DNA of 32,585 nucleotides from Bacteroidales bacterium (lineage in GTDB: Bacteria > Bacteroidota > Bacteroidia > Bacteroidales > UBA932): the NCBI GenBank assembly GCA_017477465.1, contig JAFUVU010000058.1:1-32585 (forward strand). Reading direction: 5' to 3'. Under the pieces are notes generated by a model. That model saw nothing but the letters and a program-made list of their open reading frames with translations. It did no database searches and was not told the origin of the DNA. The translations under genes and the position numbers were made by a program. Shown piece after piece: positions 1-8,800 of the stretch (positions within the stretch are counted from its first letter, which is position 1; every line of letters starts with the position of its first letter).

Positions 1-2
1 CC

Positions 3-44
3 TACAACGGCAACACGTATAAACAAACCGTTATTAAAAAGTAA
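3..44 (+). CDS. 3' end of a gene, possible type IX secretion cargo (partial)
   Basis: Only the last 13 codons are inside the window; the frame reads YNGNTYKQTVIKK and stops at 42-44. A short glycine turn followed by Tyr-Lys and a Lys-rich terminus is how many type IX secretion (T9SS) type A C-terminal sorting domains end. The next gene begins 6 nt later and encodes a PorV/PorQ-like barrel, a family that includes T9SS components, which fits but does not prove the idea. The rest of the gene is outside the window, so its function cannot be named. Confidence 0.45.
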   Translation, partial: YNGNTYKQTVIKK

Positions 45-50
45 GAAGTT

Positions 51-938
51 ATGAAAAAAGTAGTTTTAACGATTTGTTTGACAGTTGTTTCCGCGGCCAT
101 GGCGATGGCTCAGCAGGCTCCTGCAATGCCGTTTATCACAATAGACAGGAACCCCGCTTCGCTGGCTATGGGCGGCACTCAGGCTACGCAGAGCCTGTAC
201 AACCCTGCCGCAACGGCACTCACCGGCAGCGACGTTGCCTTCTCGTTCCAGAGCTGGGCGCCGGCGGCTGCAAAGTCCACCAACCTCAACCTTATGGGGG
301 GCTTCAAGTTCGGAGGTTTCGGCCTCAATGTTCTTGCGGCATACCAGGCTGGCGCTTCTTACGAGACGATGGACAGCTCAGGCAACGTGGGCGCGGCATT
401 TACGCCGTCGGACCTTCTGATTGGACTCGGAGCAGGTTTTGCATTCAGCAAGACCCTGTCGGCAGGACTCAATTTGAAGCTGGCCCACAGCACCCTCGCA
501 AAGGATGCAGGCTACACTTCAGTAGCAGCCGATATCTTTGTGATGTACAAGGGAAAGGGCCTCAAAGCCACAGCCGGCATCGCCTCGCTGGGACTGCCGA
601 TAAAGTCCGGAGACAACAGCTACGGACTGCCCGCATCGGCAAAGCTTGGCGCGGCCTATGAACTGGCCTTCGGCACCAGTGCAGTGACGCTCGCGGCCGA
701 TTTCGACCTCTTCTTCACGGGTGGCATCGGCGCCGGACTGGGTGCACAGTACGATTGGAACAAGACGGTCTTTGTACGCGCCGGATACCACCTTGGCACT
801 GGCGCAGCACCCATCCCGTCCTTTGCCTCAATCGGCCTTGGAGCCAAGTTCTTCGGCGTTCACATCGACCTCAGCTACCTGACGGCCTCGGAGGCACTGG
901 GGAATACCCTTGCCATCGGCCTTGGATATTCCTTCTGA
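51..938 (+). CDS. PorV/PorQ-like outer-membrane beta-barrel protein
   Basis: The 295-residue product starts with a clear signal peptide (MKKVVLTICLTVVSAAMAMA, cleavage near the AQQ). The mature start has the RNPASLAMGGT and YNPAATA signatures typical of the PorV/PorQ/UPF0164 group of Bacteroidetes outer-membrane proteins. The rest is glycine-rich alternating beta strands and ends in an aromatic residue (LGYSF), as expected for a barrel. PorV and PorQ help secrete or anchor T9SS cargo, but this protein is shorter than the PorV I know (about 390 residues), so it is best called a family member rather than PorV itself. It lies 6 nt after a gene with a possible T9SS sorting tail, so the two are probably co-transcribed. 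The start ATG at 51 is set by the signal peptide. Confidence 0.65.
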   Translation: MKKVVLTICLTVVSAAMAMAQQAPAMPFITIDRNPASLAMGGTQATQSLYNPAATALTGSDVAFSFQSWAPAAAKSTNLNLMGGFKFGGFGLNVLAAYQAGASYETMDSSGNVGAAFTPSDLLIGLGAGFAFSKTLSAGLNLKLAHSTLAKDAGYTSVAADIFVMYKGKGLKATAGIASLGLPIKSGDNSYGLPASAKLGAAYELAFGTSAVTLAADFDLFFTGGIGAGLGAQYDWNKTVFVRAGYHLGTGAAPIPSFASIGLGAKFFGVHIDLSYLTASEALGNTLAIGLGYSF

Positions 939-993
939 GATTCTTCGCTGCGCTCAGAATGACAAGGAGCGCCAAGACGCGCTCAGAATGACA
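938..993. repeat. Dispersed imperfect-palindrome repeat, one full and one partial copy
   Basis: A 27-nt unit (938-964) has ends ATTCT and AGAAT that can pair around a GC-rich centre and finishes in GAATGACA. A partial second copy (CGCGCTCAGAATGACA, 978-993) follows. The unit overlaps the stop codon of the upstream gene and fills the gap to the hflX stop. Related units occur at 14729-14780 and, inverted, at 17902-17953. Confidence 0.7.
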
Positions 994-1000
994 GGGCGTC

Positions 1001-2185
1001 TTACCAGAGGAAATTGTTGAAGGGATACCTTCCTGCATGAATCTCCGCAACTATCTTGTATAGGTCGTTGCGGAGTTTTTCTATGCCTATTTTATCCCTT
1101 GCCGATATGAAGATGCAGGGAGTCTTTTCCTCCGCTATCCAGCTGTTTTTGAGCTCTTCGAGCGTGCGGTTGACGGGCAGCTTGGGCTGGAGGGAGAATT
1201 CGTCGTACGGCTCGTAGGAGTAGGCGTCCACCTTGTTGAAGACGACATAGACGGGTTTTCCGCCGGCGCCGATGTCGCGGAGCGTCTGCTCCACAACGGC
1301 CATCTGCTCCTCAAAATCGGGGTGGGAAATGTCCACGACATGTACGAGGACATCGGCCTCTCTAACCTCGTCCAAAGTGCTTTTGAAGGCCTCGACAAGC
1401 TGTGTGGGCAGTTTGCGGATAAAGCCGACGGTGTCGCTCAGGAGGAAGGGGACATTTTCGATGACCACCTTGCGCACCGTTGTGTCCAGCGTGGCGAAGA
1501 GCTTGTTCTCCGCAAATACGTCTGATTTGGCCAGCAGGTTCATCAGCGTGCTTTTGCCGACGTTGGTATATCCCACCAGGGCAAGACGCACCAGGGAGCC
1601 GCGGTTGCCCCTTTGCGTGGCCATCTGCTTGTCCACCTTCTTGAGGTCTTCCTTAAGCTTGGAAATGCGCTGCTTTACGATACGGCGGTCTATCTCTATC
1701 TGGGTTTCACCCATGCCGCCTCGGGTGCCCATGCCGCCCCTCTGGCGTTCGAGGTGGGTCCACATGCCTGCCAGACGGGGGAGCATGTAGTTGTAATGGG
1801 CCAGCTCCACCTGCATCTTGGCATAGGAAGTCTTTGCCCTCTGCGCAAAAATCTCCAGGATGAGGGAGGTGCGGTCTATAACGTCCGAGCATGCGATAAC
1901 CTTCTCGATATTACGTTGTTGCATGCCGGTGAGCTCGTCGTCGAAGATTACGTATTCTATCTCGTTCTCTTTGCAGTACTGCGTAATCTCCTCCAGCTTT
2001 CCGGGGCCGATATAAGTGGCCTTGTCGGGCCTGTCCAGCCTTTGGGTGAACATCTTGTCGCCTACTGCGCCGGCGGTTTCGGCCAGGAAACGCAGTTCTT
2101 CCAGGTACTCCTGCACTTTTCTCTCGCCGCCTTTTTCAAGGATTACGCCAACGAAGACGGCCTTGTTTGTCTTGAATTCGCTCAT
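1001..2185 (-). CDS. hflX: GTPase HflX
   Basis: This 394-residue protein is a ribosome-associated GTPase that splits or rescues stalled ribosomes under stress. The N-terminal HflX domain includes the YIGPGKLEEI segment and the glycine-rich RGGMGTRGGMGETQIE linker around residues 149-165. The G domain follows, with Walker A GYTNVGKST (about 205-213), switch/G3 DTVGFIRKLP and G4 FNKVD. A longer TTG-initiated reading (start 2194) is possible, but that TTG lies inside the predicted -7 promoter element, so ATG at 2185 was chosen. The gene is 24 nt downstream of the PPTase gene on the same strand and convergent with the PorV/PorQ-like gene. Length and motifs are ordinary for the family. Confidence 0.95.
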   Translation of the reverse strand: MSEFKTNKAVFVGVILEKGGERKVQEYLEELRFLAETAGAVGDKMFTQRLDRPDKATYIGPGKLEEITQYCKENEIEYVIFDDELTGMQQRNIEKVIACSDVIDRTSLILEIFAQRAKTSYAKMQVELAHYNYMLPRLAGMWTHLERQRGGMGTRGGMGETQIEIDRRIVKQRISKLKEDLKKVDKQMATQRGNRGSLVRLALVGYTNVGKSTLMNLLAKSDVFAENKLFATLDTTVRKVVIENVPFLLSDTVGFIRKLPTQLVEAFKSTLDEVREADVLVHVVDISHPDFEEQMAVVEQTLRDIGAGGKPVYVVFNKVDAYSYEPYDEFSLQPKLPVNRTLEELKNSWIAEEKTPCIFISARDKIGIEKLRNDLYKIVAEIHAGRYPFNNFLW

Positions 2186-2191
2186 ATCGTG

Positions 2192-2199
2192 CAAAGATA
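2192..2199 (-). promoter_or_regulatory. Predicted -7 promoter element of hflX
   Basis: On the minus strand TATCTTTG matches the Bacteroidetes -7 consensus TAnnTTTG and ends only 6 nt before the hflX ATG, predicting a transcript with almost no leader. The -33 position has only a weak match (TCTG). Confidence 0.6.
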
Positions 2200-2209
2200 C
2201 GAAAAAACC

Positions 2210-2782
2210 CTAAAAGCTGCAGACAGTATAGACGTAGGATGCGTCGGGGCCGATGCAGGTGTCGAAAACGGCCCTGCCGGCCTCATCTGTTTCCAGCAGC
2301 CCGGGAAGATTGTCAGAAAGCCCTTCGCCGCTGAGTTTGAGGAAGGCCTCCTTCCGCGTCCAGAGCCCGTAAAAAGCCAGCTGCGGACTGGGAGCCTGCA
2401 GGATTGCATCAACCTCGGCAGGGCTGCAGCAGTATCGGCACAGATCCATGTCCAGAGGGCTTTCCACTGTCTCGATGTCGCAGCCTACGGGACGGTCGCT
2501 TACAACGCAGAGCACGGCGGCGCTGCAGTGGCTCAGATTGAAGTGTATGTGCGGATAATCCTTCAGAAAAGGCTTCCCGTGAGGGCCGAAGGAGAACTCC
2601 GGCGCCTGAGTGATACCGTATTCTTTCTCAAGAGCTTCCAGCAGCAGAAGATAAGCCGCAAGGGACAGCTTCCTGTCATGCTCCTTTACAAGCTGCATGG
2701 CATGGCGGCGGCGCTGGGCGCTTACCCTGGCAAGCGCCTCGTCAATGTCCAAATCTGCCGGATGCGTATTTATGTAGAGCAT
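2210..2782 (-). CDS. Sfp-type 4'-phosphopantetheinyl transferase
   Basis: The 190-residue enzyme is predicted to move phosphopantetheine from coenzyme A to the carrier-domain serine of the divergent NRPS. Family motifs are all present: FGPHGKPFL (66-73), FNLSHC (81-86), the metal-binding GCDIE (100-104, Asp102 and Glu104), and WTRKEAFLKLSGEG (141-154, with Lys144, Glu145 and Lys149). It is somewhat shorter than Sfp itself. Its start is 56 nt from the NRPS start on the opposite strand, so the two genes share a short divergent promoter region; the pairing of an NRPS with a dedicated PPTase makes a functional link likely. hflX follows 24 nt downstream on the same strand. It could also serve the fatty-acid ACP if the genome has no AcpS. 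Confidence 0.9.
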   Translation of the reverse strand: MLYINTHPADLDIDEALARVSAQRRRHAMQLVKEHDRKLSLAAYLLLLEALEKEYGITQAPEFSFGPHGKPFLKDYPHIHFNLSHCSAAVLCVVSDRPVGCDIETVESPLDMDLCRYCCSPAEVDAILQAPSPQLAFYGLWTRKEAFLKLSGEGLSDNLPGLLETDEAGRAVFDTCIGPDASYVYTVCSF

Positions 2783-2783
2783 A

Positions 2784-2814
2784 TTGCAAATATAAGATAA
2801 TTTTGATACTTTTG
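2784..2814 (+). promoter_or_regulatory. Predicted promoter of the NRPS gene
   Basis: A -33 TTG (2784-2786), a 20-nt spacer and TACTTTTG (2807-2814, matching TAnnTTTG) form a good Bacteroidetes vegetative promoter. Transcription should start near 2819, giving a leader of about 20 nt before the ATG at 2839. The -33 element overlaps the predicted minus-strand promoter of the PPTase gene, so the two promoters may compete. Confidence 0.65.
2787..2794 (-). promoter_or_regulatory. Predicted -7 promoter element of the PPTase gene
   Basis: On the minus strand TATATTTG matches TAnnTTTG and ends 4 nt before the ATG at 2782. This predicts a leaderless or nearly leaderless mRNA. No good -33 box is visible at the usual distance. 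Confidence 0.5.
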
Positions 2815-2838
2815 AGGTTGTTAAAATTCTAAAGAACC

Positions 2839-5800
2839 ATGCGGACTCCGCTCTCTCAAAGTCAGCTTGGCGTGTACTACGCCTGCGTCACCAATCAGGA
2901 CAGCAGCACAAATTACCAAAACAACGTTTTGTTCGACATCCCGTCAGATGTGGGTGTAGAAAAATTGCAAACGGCTGTATATGAGGCGCTTTGCGCGCAC
3001 ACGTATCTGGCTTCAAGAATAGTGACGGACGATGAAGGCATCCCCTGCGCGGAAAGCGGAGCCTTCCCATCGGCGGAAGAAGCGGTGCCGGTGATAAAGA
3101 TAAACTCCATAGACGAGGTGAAGCCCGGCTTCGGCAAAACTATGGACGTAAACGGCGAAAAGCTCTATCGCTGTGAGATTTACAGTACCCCCGAAGGCAA
3201 AACCTGGCTGTATGTGGATTTTCATCACGTAATCACCGACGGCTTTTCGATAGTGCTGTTCCTTCGTGAAATCGAGCGCTGCTACGGCGGCAAAAAACCC
3301 GGCGGCGAAATGCTGGACGGCGCAGCGATAGCTAAGGAAGAGGAAGCCCTGAGAGCCGACGAAGCCAAAATGACAGAAGCCCGCGACTGGTATGCAAAAA
3401 CCTTTGCCGATGCCGCCGATGCCGACTCTCTCCCGCTCAAGGAAAGCACCCTCGGCGGCAAGGAGGCCGATATTTGCTATAAAGAATACCCTCTGAGCAT
3501 CTCCAAGGAGGAGGTTCAGGCCATCATGCGCCGCTTCAATGTCAAGGAGAGCACCTTGATGCAGGCCGCCTGGGGCCTTCTTCTGGCGGCATACAGCGCC
3601 GAAGACAAAGCCTCTTACTGCACGGCCTTCTTTGGAAGAAGCGACCGCCGCACCCTTGCCACCATCACCATGATGGTGCACACCCTGCCCGTGTTTGTGC
3701 AAACGCGCGGCGATGAAACCCTGGAAGAGCTTTTCTCCACCCTGGCGGAGCAGATGGACTCCACCCAGCGCCTGCAGTATTACGCCTATCAGGATGCAGT
3801 TAAAGACCTGGGTCTCAATAACCAGGTGATGTTCGTGTATCAAGGCTCCGTCCTCAACAGCAAGCGCGGCCTGCGCCTTGGGGAAAGCGTAGTCCCTTAT
3901 CAGGATTTGCGAAAGCTTACCCCGGGTTGGAAGCTGGTGTCCGAACTCTTCGACACAGGCGAAACCTATGCCCTCAAACTGGGCTACAACAGTGCCGATT
4001 ATACGGAAGCCTTCATGGAGCAGCTTGCGGCCTCCTACAGCGCCATACTGCGCTCGATGGTATCGGCCCAAACTGTGAAGGAAGTGGAATATGCTCTGCC
4101 GCAGCAGATTGAGTGGCTGAATAAACTGAATCCAACTTTGCCTGCGGCGCCGTCCCAGACATTGGTGGAACGCTTCAAACAGCACGTTGCGGAGCGGCCC
4201 GACGATATCTTTGTGGTGGCAGGTGACAAGCGCCTTACTTTCGCACAGGTTGACAAGCTAACCGACAGCATCGACCCTTCCTATACAGTGCGCTGCGGGG
4301 ACAGGGTGGTAGGCTTCTCAGTCCCGCGCGACGAAACCATGGTCCTTGCGCCTATCGCAATCGCAAAGGCAGGTCTCACACAGCTGCCGCTGGATGCGAG
4401 CTATCCGGAGGACAGGCTGGAGTTCATGAAGCAGGATGCATCGGCATATACGGGCTCGGAGGCGCTGGTGCTGCTTTATACCAGCGGCACTACGGGAACG
4501 CCTAAGGGTGTGATACTTACGGAGGAGAACTTCCGCACTTTCGTGAACTTCCATGTCGGCAATATCGGCCTTAAAGCAGGTTCGCGATATGCTTCTTATG
4601 CCGGATATGGCTTTGACGCCTATCAGCACGACCTATGGGCCTGCGTATGGGCCGGAGCAACCATTTACATTATTCCCGACGACATTCGCTTCAACCTGGA
4701 GGATATTCAGTCGTACATCAAGCGCGAAGGCATCACCCATTGCTTCATGACCACCCAGATGGCCACGCAGCTGGTGCTCAATTATCCCGATATCCAGGGC
4801 CTGGAGTGGCTTGGAACGGGCGGCGAGAAGATGATGAGCCTGGATCCGCCTTCCTACAGGCTTCTCAACGCATACGGCCCCACGGAGACGACGGTGTACG
4901 TGTGCAGTCATTATGTGGATAAGAACGAGCCGAATATCCCCATCGGCAAGCCCAACGATACGTCCGAGCTGTTCATTGTCAATCGTTTCGGGAAGCAGGT
5001 GCCTTGGGGCTGCGCAGGCGAGCTTATAGTTGCCGGACCGCAGGTGGGCCTCGGCTATCTGAACCAGCCGGAGAAGACCGCAGCGGCGTTTGTTCAGTGG
5101 AACGGCAAGCGCGTGTACCGCACAGGCGACATAGTCCGTTACCGCGAGAACGGTGACATAGAATTCGTAGGCCGAAAAGACGGCCAGGTGAAGATCCGCG
5201 GCTTCCGCATCGAGCTCAAGGAAGTTGAGGCGGTAATCCGCCAGTTCCCCGGAATCAAGGATGCCACCGTGCAGGCCTTCGATTATCCCACCGGCGGCAA
5301 GTTCATAGCCGCATATATCGTGGCCGATGAAAAGATAGACGTCAAGGCCCTGAATTCCTTCATCATGGATCAGAAGCCGCCGTACATGGTGCCTGCTGCC
5401 ACTATGCAGATAGACGCCATCCCGCTTAATCAGAACCAGAAGGTGAACAGGCGGGCCTTGCCGGAGCCGGTGATAGGCGGCGGAGTTGATGCCGCGGAAG
5501 AATCGGCCGCTCCTTTGAATGTGCTGGAGCAGCAGCTTAAGGAGATGGTGTCGGCCATTGTGAATACGGACGCCTTCGGCATTACCACAGACTTGAGGAT
5601 GGCCGGGCTTACATCAATCCTTGCCATCAAGCTGGCGACGCAGATTTTCAAGCGCTACGGCGTGCAGCTGGATTCCAAGCTCCTTAGCAGCGGCGGCAAT
5701 ATTCAAAGCATTGAGAACGAGATTCTTAAGTCTATGCTGGAAGGCGGCGTAAAGGCCCCTGAAAGCGCCGATGTGAAGGAGGAGGAACCGTCGGCCGTGC

Positions 5801-8800
5801 CGCTGTCCTACTCTCAGACCGGCGTATATTTCGACTGCATGAAGAATCCGGCCTCGACGCTGTACAATACCGCTCTCTGCCTCAAGTTCCCTGAAGGGAC
5901 AGACCCGCAAGCCCTTAAGGAGGCGGTGATAAAAGCGGTGAACAATCACCCGGCCCTGTTTGTGCATTTTGTTACTGACGACAGGGGCGTAATGCAAGTG
6001 ATGGGCGACCGCGAAACGCCCGTAGAGGTGCCTCAGAGCAGCATGAAGGAGGCCGATATCGAAGAATTCCGCACGGGATTCCTAAGACCCTTCAATCTGG
6101 GCAAAGACCGTCTTTTCCGCTTTGAAATAGTGGAGACGGAGGCGGCCCTTTACCTGTATTGCGACATCCACCACCTGGTGTGCGACGGCTATTCCTACGA
6201 CCTTCTTATCCACGAGATCTGCGACCTGATGGACAATAAGGAGATTGAGCCGGAACTGTGCTCCTACGCCCGTTTTGTCACCGAGCAGAAGGCCGCCGAA
6301 AACAGCGAAGCCTTTGCCAAGGCGGAGGCCTTCTTCAAGGAGCGTTTCTCCGATGTGGAAGGCTCCACGGAAATAGTCCCCGACCTGCCGAATCCCTTGC
6401 CCCAGGGCGAATGCGGCCGCGTTTTCGTCCCGCTTGACTGGGACAAGGTGGCCGGCTTTGCCAAGGCGCAGCAGGTCAATCCGTCGGCAGTTATGCTCAG
6501 CGCTGTCTTCTATGTGCTTGCCCGCTTCAGCGGAAACGATCAGGTGAACATAGTCACCATCTCCAACGGACGCAGCAAATTGCAGGTCTCCAGCACCATG
6601 GGCATGTTCGTGAATACGCTGGCCCTTGATGCCAAGATCGGCAAGCAGAGCGTGCGCGAGTTTATCCGCGAAAGTGCCGACAGCTTTGAGAAAACGCTTG
6701 AGAATGAGGAATATCCCTTCGCCCGCATAGCCGAAGACTATGGCCTAAAGGCCGATATTATGTTCGCCTACCAGGTGGGAGTTCTCTCCGACTACAAGAT
6801 AGGCGGCAAGCCAGTAATTGCCGATTCCACCATGGAGTCGAAGGTCCCGAAATTCAAGATAGCCTTCTACATCATGGAGGTGCAGGGCAAGCCCGGCGTG
6901 GCCCTGGAATTCGACAACGGCAGCTACAGCGAAGCACTGGCGCAGAGCCTGGCACAGAGCGTCTGCAACGCAGTCTATGCCTTCTCCGCCAATGCCGATG
7001 CAGCCCTTCGCAGCGTATCCCTTATGGACGAAGCCGGCACTGCCGTGATGGATGCGTTCAACAATACGGAAGCGGACTACGACGCCAGTCAGGACATCGT
7101 CTCGCTCTTCCGCAAGCAGGCGGCGCAAACGCCTGACAATCTGGCCGTTGTCTATCACGACGTCCGCCTCACCTACAAGGAGGTCGATGAGCGCACCGAT
7201 GCAATCGCGGCAATTGTGCAAAGCTATGTAGAGGGCGGAAAGGAGAACGTGTTTTCCATCCTTATCGGCCGCAGCGAATGGATGGTGCTGGCCTCTCTGG
7301 GCGTGCTCAAGGCAGGCTGCGCATATCAGCCGCTTGACCCTTCGTACCCTCCGGAGCGCCTGAATTACATGATGCAGGACGCCGGCGCCAAGCTGCTTAT
7401 TGCCGATGAGGAGCTTCTCTCAAAGGTGGAGTATGGAGGACCGGTGCTTCTCACAGGGAAGATGGGAGAGTCTTCGGCTAAGCTCAAAGAAACCAACGTG
7501 CGCCCCGAAGACCTGTTTATCCTGCTTTATACTTCCGGATCGACAGGAAAGCCTAAGGGATGCCAGCTGGAGCATCGTAATCTGGTGGCTTTCTGCAGCT
7601 GGTACCGCAAGTACTACGGCCTCAAGCCCGGCGACAAGGTGGCCGCTTATGCCTCCTATGGCTTCGACGCCTGCATGATGGACATGTATCCCGCCCTCAC
7701 TACCGGTGCGGCAGTCTATATCGTCGGCGATGATATCCGTCTCAATCTGCCGGATCTTAACGATTATTTCAATAAGGAAGGCGTCACCCATTCGTTTATG
7801 ACGACGCAGGTGGGCTGCCAGTTTGCCATTAACTGCGACAATCACTCCCTGCGCCACCTGAGCGTCGGCGGTGAGAAGATACTGCCGCTCACTCCTCCGT
7901 CGACCTATCAGATGCATAACGGCTACGGGCCCACGGAATGCACCATTTTCACCACTGTCTATCCGATGACGGATTTCCAGCAGAACGCTCCTATCGGCAA
8001 ACCACTAGACAATCTTAAGCTCTTCGTGGTGGACAAGGATATGAACAGGCTGCCTCTGGGCGCTGTGGGCGAGCTTCTGGTAAGCGGCCCGCAAGTGAGC
8101 AGGGGCTATCTGAACCTCCCGGAAAAGACCGCCGAGACCTATATCCAATGGAACGGCCAAAGATGCTATCGCACAGGCGACGTAGTAAGATATCTTGCCG
8201 ATGGCAATATCCAGTTCGCAGGCCGCAGCGACGGTCAGGTGAAGATTCGCGGCTTCCGCATAGAGCTGAAGGAAGTTGAGGCTGTAATAAGGGAATATCC
8301 CGGCATCAAAGACGCTACCGTTCAGGCGTTTGACTATCCTAACGGCGGCAAGTTCATCGCTGCTTATATCGTCAGCGGCGAAAAGGTTGATATCCAGGCG
8401 TTGAACAGCTTCATCAAGGAGCGCAAGCCGTCCTACATGGTACCGGCCGCCACTATGCAGCTGGATTCCATCCCGCTAAACCAGAACCAGAAGGTTAACC
8501 GCAAAGCCCTGCCTGCGCCTCAGATTCAGGCCGAAAACCGCGATTATGTGGCTCCTACAAGCGAGCTGGAGAAACTCTACTGCGAAATTTTCGCCGGCGT
8601 GCTTTCCATGGACAAGGTTGGCGCTACGGACAATTTCTTCGAGCTTGGAGGTACGTCGCTGATGGTGACAAGGCTTGTCATCGAAAGCGACAAGGCCGGT
8701 CATCACATTGCCTACGGCGATGTCTTCGACCATCCTACTCCGCGCCTGCTTGCCATGTTTGCGGGCGAATCGGCCCCCCAGCAAAAGACCGATTCGGATG

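Noticed and set aside
1613-2800. 395-codon plus-strand open frame opposite hflX and the PPTase gene
   Set aside because: It is antisense to two clear genes with intact motifs and has no recognisable domain.
2839-4130. A specialised lipid-loading starter C domain
   Set aside because: C1 closely resembles C2 at its start (PLSxSQxGVY) and has the ordinary HHxxxDG, so acylation is possible but cannot be claimed over an upstream partner in trans.
3013-4185. 390-codon minus-strand open frame opposite the NRPS
   Set aside because: It is a mirror frame of the high-GC NRPS coding sequence and shows no domain features.
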